Assembly: GCF_000250675.2 (NCBI RefSeq) | Contig: NC_018681.1 | Location: 4,464,001-4,528,000, forward strand | Reading direction: 5' to 3' | DNA: 64,000 nucleotides | Source of the DNA: Nocardia brasiliensis ATCC 700358 | Lineage (GTDB): Bacteria; Actinomycetota; Actinomycetes; Mycobacteriales; Mycobacteriaceae | In this document: piece after piece, positions 1-7,838 of the stretch | Layout of the letters: the number at the start of each line of letters is the position of its first letter | Position numbering within the stretch: position 1 is the stretch's first letter | Notes under the pieces: generated by a model | Databases searched by the model: none | What the model saw: only the letters and a program-made list of their open reading frames with translations | What the model was told of the DNA's origin: nothing | Made by a program: the position numbers and the translations under genes

Positions 1-944
1 AACGATTCGAGCACCTCGAGCGCGCTGCCGAGCGCGAGGATGCCGGGAATGTTGTGCGTGCCGCCCTCGAGCAGCGCCGGCATCGCCGCCGGCACCAGGC
101 CGGCTGCGCTCACCCGCACCCCGGAATTACCGCCGGGCAGGAACGGCACGAGCCGATCGTGGACCCGCCTGCGGCAGTACAGGATTCCGGTGCCCGGCGT
201 GCCGAACATCTTGTGCGCGGCGAAGATCGCGAAATCCGCGTTCAGCTCGGTTACGTCCACCGGCAGATGCCCGCCGCTCTGGCTGCAGTCGAAGCACAGC
301 AGGATCTCGGGGTCGAGCCGGCCGCGCAGTTCTTCCAGGGTGGTCAGCCCGCCGTACACGTGATGCAGATGGCTGGTGGTGATGAGCCGGGTGCGCGGGC
401 CGACCTTGGCCAGGATGTCGGTGGTGTCGGCCGCACCCGCCGCGGTCACCCGATACGGCACCAGCTCCAGCCGCCGCCCGAACCGGGCGAGCAGGCCGCG
501 CAGGTGATGCCACGGATGCACATTGGACGCGTGATCATCTGGGCTGTAGAGGATTTCGTCGCCGTCCTCGAGCACCGCGAGGCCCCAGGAGAGCGCCACG
601 GCATTGAGCGCGGCCGTCGCCCCGCCGGTGAAGACCACCTCGTCGGCGTGCGCGGCCCCGATGAAAGCGGCCGCGCGCTGCCGGATGCGGGTGATCCGCC
701 CGCTCAGGCTGGTGGCCCACGGGTAGGTGCCGCGACCGGCGTTGGCGGTGCGCGAGCTGTGATAGTCGTTGATCACGTCGATGACCGGCCGCGGCTTCTG
801 CGTGGTGGCCGCGCTGTCCAGGTACACCTCGGTGGATTCGGCCAGCGCGGGAAAGAGCTTGCGGACCGCGACCTGTGCGGGCGCGGCGGCGGACCGCTCA
901 GCCGGTGGTCGCACGACATGCGACCGCGAGGCGTGGGATCGCAA
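1..944 (-). CDS. Class V aminotransferase / cysteine desulfurase-like protein (3' end cut off)
   Basis: The frame is open from the window edge to a TTG at 944, giving 314 residues without the C-terminus. It reads as a PLP-dependent class V aminotransferase of the SufS/cysteine-desulfurase type. Visible motifs are YLDSAATTQKPRPV near residue 27, DDHASNVHPWH near 115, the CFDCSQSGGHLPVD segment, and AAHKMFG, whose Lys (about 245) should form the PLP Schiff base. GTHNIPGILALG lies at the window edge. The TTG was chosen because GGAGGGAGC sits just upstream; a GTG 33 bases further in is an alternative. Whether it mobilises sulfur from cysteine or acts on another substrate cannot be told, because the loop with the catalytic cysteine lies beyond the window. 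Fold confidence is high, substrate confidence low. Confidence 0.88.
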   Translation of the reverse strand, partial: MRSHASRSHVVRPPAERSAAAPAQVAVRKLFPALAESTEVYLDSAATTQKPRPVIDVINDYHSSRTANAGRGTYPWATSLSGRITRIRQRAAAFIGAAHADEVVFTGGATAALNAVALSWGLAVLEDGDEILYSPDDHASNVHPWHHLRGLLARFGRRLELVPYRVTAAGAADTTDILAKVGPRTRLITTSHLHHVYGGLTTLEELRGRLDPEILLCFDCSQSGGHLPVDVTELNADFAIFAAHKMFGTPGTGILYCRRRVHDRLVPFLPGGNSGVRVSAAGLVPAAMPALLEGGTHNIPGILALGSALEVLES

Positions 945-1080
945 CGTGACGCTCCCTCCGAAAAAGGGCTGAGCCGGATGCGCTGGGACGCCCCCAACGA
1001 TACGCACTTTTCCTGAGGTCTCGAAGGTTTCTCGTGGGCAATGCCTTTCACGCCACCGGTTTCCGGCTAGTCTGGGCGTC

Positions 1081-1503
1081 ATGGCTTTGACCTTGAAAGA
1101 GCGTCAAGAGTTCCTCGCCGAGCCGCATATCGCGGCGTTGTCGGTGGCCGCGGGTCCCGATCGCGGCCCGTTGACCGTGCCCGTCTGGTATCAGTACACA
1201 CCCGGCGGTGAGCCGTGGCTGCTCACCGGGGCGGATTCGCAGAAGATGAGCGCCATCGACGCGGCCGGGCGGTTCACCCTGATGGTGCAGCGCACCGAGC
1301 CGAGCGTGCGCTACGTGACGGTGGAGGGGCCGGTCGCCAGGATCACCCCGATCACCGACGCGCTGCATCACGAGATGGTCGAACGCTATCTGAGCGGCGA
1401 CGCGGTCGACGCATACCTGAAGCAGGCCGCGAACTTCGGTGAACAGGTCGTGGTCTATCTGCGACCCGAGCACTGGCTGTCCAAGGACCTCGGCAGCATC
1501 TAG
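1081..1503 (+). CDS. Pyridoxamine 5'-phosphate oxidase-like (PPOX) flavin/F420-binding protein
   Basis: This 140-residue protein has the split-barrel PPOX layout: an N-terminal helix (TLKERQEFLAEPHIAALSVA), the strands GPLTVPVWYQY and WLLTGADSQKM, and the core RFTLMVQRTEPSVRYVTVEG near residues 63-82. Members bind FMN or F420 at a homodimer interface and reduce small substrates or act as flavin or haem stores. Family length is usually 130-160, so it appears complete. The ATG has no strong ribosome-binding site. It faces the partial aminotransferase divergently and converges with the CBS protein. The cofactor (F420 or FMN) is not decidable here. Confidence 0.85.
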   Translation: MALTLKERQEFLAEPHIAALSVAAGPDRGPLTVPVWYQYTPGGEPWLLTGADSQKMSAIDAAGRFTLMVQRTEPSVRYVTVEGPVARITPITDALHHEMVERYLSGDAVDAYLKQAANFGEQVVVYLRPEHWLSKDLGSI

Positions 1504-1522
1504 CCCCGGTCTCGCGCTCGGG

Positions 1523-1957
1523 TCAGTACTTACCCTGTAGGTACTCGACGAGGTGCTGGCGCTCGGTGGCCAGCTCCGAGATCGCGCTCTTCACCACGTC
1601 GCCGATGCTGACGATGCCGACCAGCCTGCCCTCGCCGACCACCGGCAGATGTCGAATCCGGTGCTCGGTCATGGTGTTTCGCAGGCTGTCCACCTCGTCG
1701 TCGGGACCGCAGGTGCGCACGTCCGTGGTCATGATGTCGGCGACCGGCGTGTCCAGCAGTTCGGCCCCCCGCGCGTGCAGCGTGCGCACGACGTCCCGTT
1801 CGGAGACGATGCCGACGATCCCCTCACCGTCGGGCGTCACCACCACCGCGCCGATATTGTGCTCGGCCAGCGTGGCCAGCAGGCTCCGTACCGTCGTGTC
1901 GGGTGCGACCGTGGCCACGTCGCATCCTTTTCTACGCAAGATCTCGGCTATTCGCAT
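1523..1957 (-). CDS. CBS-pair domain protein
   Basis: This 144-residue protein consists almost entirely of two CBS domains, about residues 8-62 and 72-130. Diagnostic repeats are GAVVVTPDGEGIVGIVSERDVVR in the first and HRIRHLPVVGEGRLVGIVSIGDVVK in the second. Stand-alone CBS pairs bind adenine nucleotides (AMP, ATP, SAM) and regulate partner enzymes or sense energy state. Length is typical of stand-alone actinobacterial CBS proteins, which include hypoxia- and stress-associated members. It converges with the PPOX gene 20 bases away. No partner is encoded next to it, so its target is unknown. Confidence 0.93.
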   Translation of the reverse strand: MRIAEILRRKGCDVATVAPDTTVRSLLATLAEHNIGAVVVTPDGEGIVGIVSERDVVRTLHARGAELLDTPVADIMTTDVRTCGPDDEVDSLRNTMTEHRIRHLPVVGEGRLVGIVSIGDVVKSAISELATERQHLVEYLQGKY

Positions 1958-2048
1958 GCTTCACCATCCAGACGTCCGCGCGGCAGTTTCAGGATCCCAA
2001 GTCGAGGTCCCGGTGGCCAGCACGAATCCGTTACGGGTCACGCCGGGG

Positions 2049-3311
2049 TCACAGGCGACGGGTGACGCTGCGGTCCAGATCGCGGGCGAGCAGGGCGATC
2101 GCGGCCTGCGAAATCCCCGCGGAGGTGGCCAGATCGATCGTGGTGAGCTGGGCGATCCGGCGCAGCCGATAGTCGACGGTATTCGGGTGTACGTACAGCT
2201 GACGTGCGGTGAGCTGCCGGTTCATATCGTTGCCGAGGTAGGCGCGCATGGTCTCGAACAGCTCGGGGTGGGCGTCGAGCGGGGCGAGCACGGTGGCGAT
2301 GCGCCGGGTGGCCGGACCGCCGCGGGTGAGCTGGTACTCCACCGCGAGGTCGGCCATCTGATAGAGGCCAGGGGGCTTGCCACCGACCCGCACCAGATTG
2401 AGCAATTCGTGGGCCTGGTCGGCGGATTCGGGCACCTCGTCGGTGTCGCTGGCCACGACGGTCGCGGTGAGCGGTACCTCGGCCGCCTCGGCCAGCCGCG
2501 CCAATGTCTCTGCGGTCATGGTGGTTTCGCCGTCTTCGCCGATCGGGACCAGCATGGTGCCGCCCTTGGTGCTGAGCAGCGCCAGCGCGCGCGAGGCGAA
2601 CACCGTCGCCAGCGCGGATTGCAGCCTGCGCAGCTTGCGCCGGGCCGCGACATGCGCGTCGACCCGCGGGTCGCGCTCGTCGGCGTGTTCCGAAAGCGAC
2701 AGCGCGACAACCTGATACGCGTCGGCGATCGGGATGCCGGCCTGCCGGGCGAGGGCGGAGCTGCCGCGTCCGCTGAGCAGCGCGGAGGCCAGCGTCTGCG
2801 TGGCGGTCTGGTGCTCCTTGGCGACGAGATGCTGTTCCTCGACGTAGGCGTCGGCGACCGCGGCGGTGACCGCCTCGAGCAGTTCCAGCATGAGATCGCT
2901 GGCGACGAGCAGCTCGCGCACGTCGTCGGCCTTCGCGGGCGCGGTGACCAGACCGAACGCGATCCGCACGCCCTCGTGATAGCCGCGCAGAATGGTGCTG
3001 AGCGGCACGCCTTCCCGGGCCCACTGGGTGGCCGCCTCGCGGACCTCGCCGAGCCGTTCGTCACCGGGCACGGCCCGGCGATCGAACATTTCCGCGACCA
3101 GGCCGAGGCAGCTGCGGGTGAGTTTGGTGACGTCCCCGCGTAATTGCTCGCCGGGCAGGGTGCGACACGGTGCCATGCAGGTGGCGAAATATCCCACCAT
3201 TCGCGAAGCAACCCGGTCGGTATTTTGTAGCGGCATCGAGGCCGGCCGGCCGCCGATTTCGAGCGCTGTGTCGGACGAATCAGCGGAAAGATCCAGCGCG
3301 GAGAAGGTCAT
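2049..3311 (-). CDS. PucR/CdaR-type helix-turn-helix regulator
   Basis: This 420-residue regulator has a long N-terminal helical sensor region (WAREGVPLSTILRGYHEG near residue 110; LVAKEHQTATQTLASALL near 180), a GGDEF-like middle (VAARRKLRRLQSAL, STKGGTMLVPI) and a C-terminal PucR helix-turn-helix. The C-terminal segment RQLYVHPNTVDYRLRRIAQL, starting about residue 370, is diagnostic. Start ATG 3311 was chosen over an upstream in-frame start at 3371 because the extra 20 residues are basic and unlike the paralogues. Two relatives lie at 41148-42368 (complete) and 19190-20161 (no helix-turn-helix). Such regulators often respond to a small ligand and control neighbouring metabolic genes. The regulon is not evident. 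Confidence 0.88.
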   Translation of the reverse strand: MTFSALDLSADSSDTALEIGGRPASMPLQNTDRVASRMVGYFATCMAPCRTLPGEQLRGDVTKLTRSCLGLVAEMFDRRAVPGDERLGEVREAATQWAREGVPLSTILRGYHEGVRIAFGLVTAPAKADDVRELLVASDLMLELLEAVTAAVADAYVEEQHLVAKEHQTATQTLASALLSGRGSSALARQAGIPIADAYQVVALSLSEHADERDPRVDAHVAARRKLRRLQSALATVFASRALALLSTKGGTMLVPIGEDGETTMTAETLARLAEAAEVPLTATVVASDTDEVPESADQAHELLNLVRVGGKPPGLYQMADLAVEYQLTRGGPATRRIATVLAPLDAHPELFETMRAYLGNDMNRQLTARQLYVHPNTVDYRLRRIAQLTTIDLATSAGISQAAIALLARDLDRSVTRRL

Positions 3312-3517
3312 TCGGGTCGCTCCATTGCCACGTCGGGCGGAAAAGAACGGTGCCCGAATCGTTCGGCTCACTATACGAAAGGGTGCTGCGCGTGGTGGCT
3401 TATCGATGAGATCTATTGGGAGCCTACGACATTATCGAGGCATCTGGTCATGACCTGGCACAGTGCACAAGACATTTGGCAGTCACGACGCTACTCTGGC
3501 GGAAATTGATCGGGCTG

Positions 3518-3754
3518 CTACTCGTCGTCCAGCCCGGCGGAAAGGTATGCGGCGGCAGCGAGCCACTGCCGGCATTGCGGGCCATGAACTTCATGGGCCG
3601 ACAAAATGTCACGTGCCAGTCGATAGGTGAGGCCCGGCGGTTCGACACCGCAGTCGGACACCGGGAACTCCGGTGCTGGACATTGCCGCGGCAGCTCGAC
3701 GCCGGTGCCGCCGATGACGGCGACCCGGCGGGGAGTCCGGAATGGCTGGCTCAT
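3518..3754 (-). CDS. Small orphan protein of the DUF397/XRE island
   Basis: This 78-residue protein matches no family I can name. The C-terminal half is helical and carries LARDILSAHEV, then CRQWLAAAAYLSAG; three cysteines are present. It is probably real: ATG 3754 follows GAGGGGCGGTCGA, and the leader and first codons (ATGAGCCAGCC) nearly match those of the gene at 6253 (CAGGGGCGTTCGA ATGAACCAACC). It also has a well-formed promoter 90-120 bases upstream that is duplicated at 6667. It lies beside a DUF397 gene and an XRE/DUF5753 regulator, so a role in that regulatory system is inferred, not shown. Confidence 0.6.
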   Translation of the reverse strand: MSQPFRTPRRVAVIGGTGVELPRQCPAPEFPVSDCGVEPPGLTYRLARDILSAHEVHGPQCRQWLAAAAYLSAGLDDE

Positions 3755-3844
3755 TCGACCGCCCCTCGCGTGTGGCGTGTGGGGAGGTTGCTGTGTAGGC
3801 GCCGCCGGCTCGAACTCCCTGCGTACCTCCCCGATATGGCACCG

Positions 3845-3887
3845 AGTCTAGGCCGCCGTCGCTTACAGATGCAAGTACATCTGCACG
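3845..3887 (-). promoter_or_regulatory. Promoter with TGCA-type operator for the small gene at 3518
   Basis: On the minus strand there is TTGCAT at 3874-3869, an 18-bp spacer, then TAGACT at 3850-3845, a good -35/-10 pair. Immediately upstream is GTGCAGATG, so that CAGATG-N6-CATCTG forms an inverted repeat (3866-3883) overlapping the -35. The 19-base string ATGCAAGTACATCTGCACG (3869-3887, plus strand) recurs exactly at 6691-6709 in front of another small gene, with the same 18-bp spacer. That coincidence makes a shared promoter with an overlapping repressor or activator site likely. Confidence 0.7.
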
Positions 3888-4175
3888 GACGCCGCCGATG
3901 AACATGGGGGAACGGGACGGAAAACGCCTTCGCGACGAACTGTCGCGAACCCTGGGGGCATATCGGGCGAATTGGCCGTGTCGATAGCTGTTCGATGGCA
4001 CCGGCGCGCGGACGCGCGGGGCGGCGAGTCGACGTCGGTTGTTCTGGATGTCGGCGGGCCGCCGAGCCGGCGCGGCGGGTCGATGGTGGACCTGACGGGG
4101 GACTTTGCGGCGATCGGGCCGCTCGATCGGGCCGTCCTCTATATAAGGGGCCGCCTCGAATCGGTCGTCGGTGCC

Positions 4176-4196
4176 CCGTGATCCGATTGATCACGG
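4176..4196. repeat. Perfect 8-bp inverted repeat
   Basis: CCGTGATC - CGATT - GATCACGG forms a hairpin or operator-like palindrome in the middle of the gene-less stretch. There is no U-run after it, so a terminator is unlikely. A regulator-binding site is possible. Confidence 0.4.
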
Positions 4197-4532
4197 AACG
4201 GTCTTCGCCGTGTGTCCGGTAGCTCCGGGTGTGCCTCAGACCGGAGACGCCCGGAGCGCGGAGACTGGGCCGGCGATGGCTCCCGTGGGTGGGTGAAGCG
4301 ACCTGGCACGCCCCTGGCGGCGCCTCGGGGCGGTCGATTCGTGCTCTGGCGTGCATGTCCCATCGGACCCATCCGCCTGGTGGCCGTTGGTGATTCATGC
4401 AGGTCAAGCGGGTGTGCGCCGAGTGGCGCGGTCCGTACCGCCGGGTCGAAACAGGCTTGCCTCAGATCTCGGACCGAGTGGTCCGAATTAGTAGAGGCGC
4501 GGCGGCGAACATCGTGCTATCGTCCAAACTGT

Positions 4533-4585
4533 TGGTGCAAATGCAAGAACGTTTGAGAGTGCAGATGCACGAACCGATTTGCAAC
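4533..4585 (+). promoter_or_regulatory. TGCA half-site cluster upstream of the DUF397 gene
   Basis: Within 53 bases there are GTGCAAATGCAAG, GTGCAGATGCACG and ATTTGCAAC. The minus strand reads TTGCAAATCGGTTCGTGCA and further on TTGCAT. The promoter region at 6691-6720 has the same order of elements: TTGCAAATCGATCGTGCA, then TTGCAT. The cluster ends 28 bases before ATG 4613. It most likely holds binding sites for the neighbouring XRE regulator or its DUF397 partner. I could not define a canonical -35/-10 for the plus-strand gene; GATACT at 4593 is a weak -10 candidate. Confidence 0.5.
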
Positions 4586-4612
4586 AACTGGCGATACTGA
4601 GGAGTGGGGAAC

Positions 4613-4834
4613 ATGTCGGATACAGCCATGAACAAGGTCATCGGAACCTGGCGTAAGAGCTCGTTCAGCAACCCCAGCGGTAACTGCGTCGAGGTCGCCG
4701 AGGCGACCAACGGCCAGGTCGCAGTGCGTAACTCGCGTGACCCGGAGAGCGGCACGCTCTTCTACACCCGTCCGGAGATCGACGCGTTCGTGCGCGGCGC
4801 GAAGGCGGGGGAGTTCGACTATTTGACGAGCTGA
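4613..4834 (+). CDS. DUF397 domain protein (BldB/WhiJ-associated small protein)
   Basis: This 73-residue DUF397 protein shows the usual layout: an N-terminal WRKSSFSNPSGNCVEVA block, a central VAVRNSRDPES block, then the FYTRPEIDAFVRGAKAGEFD tail. DUF397 proteins are actinomycete-specific and normally sit beside XRE/DUF5753 regulators such as WhiJ, which they are thought to modulate. ATG 4613 was chosen because GAGGAG lies 9 bases upstream; a GTG at 4604 overlaps that site. The XRE gene follows after 88 bases on the same strand. The operator cluster just upstream suggests autoregulation. Confidence 0.93.
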   Translation: MSDTAMNKVIGTWRKSSFSNPSGNCVEVAEATNGQVAVRNSRDPESGTLFYTRPEIDAFVRGAKAGEFDYLTS

Positions 4835-4922
4835 GCGGTAGCATTAGCGATCGGTGCGGTGTGTTTCGCGACAGGTGGTTGTGACACACTGTGGGCAACC
4901 TCGAGTATCGGAGACGAACTCA

Positions 4923-5810
4923 ATGATCGCTGAACCCAATGACGATGGTCAGGTCGATGCCGTTGTCGCAGAACGAGGCCCGACGGTACTACGTATCGCG
5001 TTGGGTGGTCAGCTGCGCAAGCTCCGGGAGAGCAAGAACATCACCCGCGAGGCCGCTGGCGACGCTATCCGTGGCTCGCACGCGAAGATCAGCCGTCTCG
5101 AGTTGGGCCGCACCGGTTTCAAGGAACGTGATATCCGGGATCTGCTGACCCTCTACGGTGTCACCGACGCCGAGGAGCGCCAGCGGTTCCTCGAGTTGGC
5201 CAGGCAGGCGAACGAGCCCGGTTGGTGGCATCGCTACAGCGACCTGCTGCCCCAGTGGTTCGGCACCTACCTGGGCCTCGAACAAGCCGCGAGCAAGATC
5301 CGCACGTACGAAGCGCATCTTGTTCCGGGACTCCTGCAAACACCCGAATACGCCAGGGCAGTGGTGGCGCTCGGGTACGAGGACGCCGACACCGATCGGC
5401 GGGTTCAGGTTCGGCAACGCAGGCAGGAAATCCTGCACCGGACCGATCCGCCGGTCGTGTGGGCGGTGATCGACGAAGCGGCGCTGCATCGGCCCGTCGG
5501 TGGGCCGCGCGTGCAACGCGAGCAGCTCGAGCACCTGATCGAACTGGCCCAGCTGCCCAATGTCACCGTCCAGGTGCTGCCCTATTCGGCGGGTGAACAC
5601 GCCGCCGCGGGTAGCTCGTTCAGCATTCTGCGCTTCGCCGAGGCCGAGCTGCCGGACATCGTGTACCTGGAGCATCTGACCAGCGCGCTGTACCTGGACC
5701 GCAGGCAGGATCTGGCGTTGTACCTGTCGGTGATGGACCGGCTGAGCGTGCAGGCCGAGCGGCCGGAGAAGTCGATGGAGATCCTCGCCGGTTACGCCGC
5801 AGAACTATGA
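4923..5810 (+). CDS. XRE-family helix-turn-helix regulator with DUF5753 (WhiJ-like)
   Basis: This 295-residue protein has an N-terminal XRE helix-turn-helix at about residues 22-75 (LRIALGGQLRKLRESKNITR, then SHAKISRLELGRTGFKERDI). It is followed by the DUF5753 putative ligand-binding domain: LLPQWFGTYLGLEQAASKIR, GLLQTPEYARAVV, and FSILRFAEAELPDIVYLEHL in the C-terminal third. This is the architecture of Streptomyces WhiJ-type regulators paired with DUF397 proteins. Start ATG 4923 was preferred to an upstream frame at 4854 because GGAGA precedes it and the extra residues are unlike the family. A paralogue without a DUF397 partner is at 14675-15613. The likely targets are the TGCA elements around it. 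Confidence 0.93.
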   Translation: MIAEPNDDGQVDAVVAERGPTVLRIALGGQLRKLRESKNITREAAGDAIRGSHAKISRLELGRTGFKERDIRDLLTLYGVTDAEERQRFLELARQANEPGWWHRYSDLLPQWFGTYLGLEQAASKIRTYEAHLVPGLLQTPEYARAVVALGYEDADTDRRVQVRQRRQEILHRTDPPVVWAVIDEAALHRPVGGPRVQREQLEHLIELAQLPNVTVQVLPYSAGEHAAAGSSFSILRFAEAELPDIVYLEHLTSALYLDRRQDLALYLSVMDRLSVQAERPEKSMEILAGYAAEL

Positions 5811-6252
5811 GCCACCCCGCGCCGGGGTTTCCAGAACGCCACGCACCGCCACGAGGACGGGCGTGGTTTTCCGGTTTTCAGGGCCCTGGTCGCGGTGTCG
5901 GGCGGTTGCCGAGCACGGCGGGGGTGTTGTCACGTGACGATCCACGGCCGGCCTACGTGATCACAGTCGGGCCCGGCTGTTCGCCTCGGGTGCCGCAAGA
6001 TTCGGCGCGCGCGCCGAACGACGCAGCGCCCGCATCGAGGGTATCGATGCGAGCGCCGGTACGTGTTTCGGCACGAGCGAGGGGCTGCTCGGTCCGAACT
6101 GGGTCGGTCGGCTCGGCGGCACTACCTACCGCAAGGCCTTGCGCCGCAAGCCCTGTGCCCGAGGGTGAATCATCGCCAGTGGAGCAAGATGGCTCAGGGC
6201 TTGCGGGACAAGGCATTTCGGCATGCGTGGCGCGCCGAGCCGCCCGGTGGAG
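5811..6252. other. 442-bp intergenic region with a weak terminator
   Basis: No supported gene is seen. Just after the XRE stop, CCACG (5849-5853) pairs with CGTGG (5862-5866), followed by TTTT, a weak intrinsic-terminator candidate. The rest has frames in several phases but no ribosome-binding site or coding bias. It is the space between two converging genes. Confidence 0.45.
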
Positions 6253-6624
6253 CTACTGCCGGATGAAACTGGACGCGATCCGCCAGAACGTCGCGGGCTG
6301 CATGGTGTGGAAATCCCAGTCGTCGACGACATCGTGCGCGGTGGTGACGATCCGGTCGATATCGAAATCGTGCCGGGTGGCCGCGCCGGTGGACTCGACG
6401 GCGTCGATGACGAACGCCACGGCGGTCTCCCGGGAGTATGCGCTGTTCCTGTGGCCGCTCCGGGCCGACGGTGTGCTCATCATTTCTGTACCGTTCGCTG
6501 GCTGGTCGACCAGTGCGACATCGGCTATGCCGAACCGGACGCCGGAAAGTGGTTGGTTCATTCGAACGCCCCTGACGTTTGGCGGCAGCGGACCCACGGC
6601 GACTTCGGCCTTCGGCTCGCCCAT
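6253..6624 (-). CDS. Small orphan protein of the DUF397/XRE island (second type)
   Basis: This protein is 123 residues from ATG 6624, or 102 from the internal ATG 6561. Both starts have ribosome-binding sites: GGGGAGG for the first, AGGGGC for the second. The second start aligns with that of the gene at 3518 (MNQPL against MSQPF, with near-identical preceding bases). The C-terminal part contains HDFDIDRIVTTAHDVVDDW and HTMQPATFWRIASSFI, which reads as a small helical domain. No named family is recognised. Its promoter is a near copy of the one in front of 3518, so the two probably form one regulon with the XRE/DUF397 pair. Confidence 0.65.
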   Translation of the reverse strand: MGEPKAEVAVGPLPPNVRGVRMNQPLSGVRFGIADVALVDQPANGTEMMSTPSARSGHRNSAYSRETAVAFVIDAVESTGAATRHDFDIDRIVTTAHDVVDDWDFHTMQPATFWRIASSFIRQ

Positions 6625-6666
6625 GCGGCCTCCCCTGGTTGTCCCCTGTAAAGCGTTGCGGGACTG

Positions 6667-6734
6667 AGTTTAGGTCGCTGTACCTTTCATATGCAAGTAC
6701 ATCTGCACGATCGATTTGCAAGCGCACGTGCATG
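6667..6734 (-). promoter_or_regulatory. Promoter with TGCA-type operator for the small gene at 6253
   Basis: On the minus strand TTGCAT (6696-6691) and TAAACT (6672-6667) are separated by exactly 18 bp, as in the promoter at 3845-3874. Upstream are GTGCAGATG (shared), TTGCAAATCG and a second TGCA-N8-TGCA unit (6717-6732). The TGCA-N8-TGCA spacing occurs twice here and once at 3871-3886. Predicted transcription starts about 35 bases before ATG 6624. Confidence 0.7.
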
Positions 6735-6779
6735 ATTAGCTTCTGAAAGTTTGCTGAAGCGGCGGTTACGCGGAATTGA

Positions 6780-7082
6780 TCAGCTCGCGCCGAAAACGAC
6801 ATCGGTGCTGTAGTCGATCTGCGTGCCGGGCTCGACGAAACGATCGGCCGCGGCGCTCATGGCCAGGAAATGCTCGGTGAAACGGTGCGCCTCGGCGGCT
6901 TCGTCGTCGGTGTAGAGCTGGTAGAGAAAGAAGCGGTGCGGGTCGAGGCGGTCGGCGCAGACGTCGAAGCGCAGGCAGCCGGGCTCGTCGCGGACCGACG
7001 ACACGGCACTGCGCGAGATGGCGTCGAGGAAGTCGGCGCGTGCGCCCTCCCGGATCTTCATGGACACGATGCGGCTGAACAC
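6780..7082 (-). CDS. Antibiotic biosynthesis monooxygenase (ABM) domain protein
   Basis: This is a 100-residue single-domain ABM protein with a ferredoxin-like fold. It opens with FSRIVSMKIREGARADFLDA, continues with DEPGCLRFDVCADRLDPHRFFLYQLYTDDEAAEAHRFTEHF, and length is typical (95-105). Family members are cofactor-free monooxygenases, LsrG-like isomerases or haem-degrading relatives. Start GTG 7082 was chosen because GGAGAGGAAC is immediately upstream; the frame continues 60 codons further without a credible start. It follows the NmrA-like reductase with a 34-base gap on the same strand, so the two are probably co-transcribed as a redox pair. Substrate unknown. Confidence 0.88.
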   Translation of the reverse strand: MFSRIVSMKIREGARADFLDAISRSAVSSVRDEPGCLRFDVCADRLDPHRFFLYQLYTDDEAAEAHRFTEHFLAMSAAADRFVEPGTQIDYSTDVVFGAS

Positions 7083-7116
7083 AGTTCCTCTCCTATCGAG
7101 AACGTCGACTGCAACG

Positions 7117-7806
7117 TCAATCGGTAAGGGCGGCACCACCGTTCGCGCCCCCGGCGAGCGCGGCCACCGCACGGTCAACTGGCGTGTTGCCCGCGACGAG
7201 CTCGAGCGTCGCGCCCGCGGTGTGGCTCGCGGGCAGTAGCGCGGCGATGACCTGCGCGACATCGGCTCTGGGGATATCGGCCCGGGGAACCGGCGGTCCG
7301 GCCAGCGTGACCAATCCGTTACCGGCGGTGTCGACGAGGCGGCCCGGGCGCAAGATGGTCCAAGCCAATTCGCGCCCGCGCAGGTCGTCCTCGGCCTGTG
7401 TCTTCGCGTCGATATAGGCCGCCCAGACGTCGTCGGTACCGGCCGCCGGCGGCTGGCCGGCGCCCATGCTGGAGATCTGCACGAAGCGCCGGGTGCCGGC
7501 GCGTTCGGCGGTCTCGGCGAGCCGGACCGAGCCGTCCCGATCCACCGCGTACTTACGGGTCGCGCCGCTGCCCGGCCCGGCGCCCGCCGCGAAAACCGCT
7601 GCGTCCGAACCGTTCACGACGGCCAGCAGGTCGTCCGGCGCGGCCCGCTCCAGGTCGAGCAGGACGGGTTCGGCACCGGTCGCGATGATGTCGTCGGCCT
7701 GCTCCGGCTTGCGGATCAGGGCCGCGACCTGGTCGCCACGGCTGGTGAGCAGCTGGGCGAGCAACAGGGCGATCTTGCCGTGTCCACCTGCGATGACAAC
7801 GCGCAT
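7117..7806 (-). CDS. NAD(P)-binding NmrA/atypical SDR oxidoreductase
   Basis: This 229-residue protein has an atypical short-chain dehydrogenase fold. The dinucleotide-binding motif GGHGKIALLLAQLL starts at residue 7, and there is a WTILRPGRLVDTAGNG segment in the second half, a hallmark of NmrA/YwnB-type reductases. The active-site Tyr region is AAYIDAKTQAEDDLR, matching a YxxxK-like pattern with altered spacing. ATG 7806 opens the gene; AAGGACGCAGGC precedes it. It is the first gene of a two-gene unit with the ABM protein. The family includes NADPH sensors and quinone reductases, and a metabolic role is likelier here. Confidence 0.88.
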   Translation of the reverse strand: MRVVIAGGHGKIALLLAQLLTSRGDQVAALIRKPEQADDIIATGAEPVLLDLERAAPDDLLAVVNGSDAAVFAAGAGPGSGATRKYAVDRDGSVRLAETAERAGTRRFVQISSMGAGQPPAAGTDDVWAAYIDAKTQAEDDLRGRELAWTILRPGRLVDTAGNGLVTLAGPPVPRADIPRADVAQVIAALLPASHTAGATLELVAGNTPVDRAVAALAGGANGGAALTD

Positions 7807-7838
7807 GCCTGCGTCCTTTCGGTAGCGAGCGGTCCGCC

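Larger units (their letters stand above)
3755..4612. other. 858-bp intergenic region of the regulatory island
   Basis: I find no convincing gene here. The longest frames have unbiased composition, no credible ribosome-binding site and no recognisable motif. The region holds the promoter for the small gene at 3518 (3845-3887), a perfect 8-bp inverted repeat at 4176-4196, and a dense cluster of TGCA half-sites at 4533-4585 in front of the DUF397 gene. Long regulatory spacers of this kind fit a locus whose genes encode DNA-binding regulators. A small RNA in 3900-4500 cannot be excluded. Confidence 0.6.

Noticed and set aside
3751..4407. 218-codon minus-strand frame in the regulatory island
   Set aside because: Arg/Pro/Ser-rich with no ribosome-binding site. 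It runs through a well-formed promoter and overlaps the small gene at 3518.
5953..6216. 87-codon minus-strand frame between the XRE gene and the small orphan
   Set aside because: No start signal, biased Ala/Gly/Pro composition, and no conserved segment.
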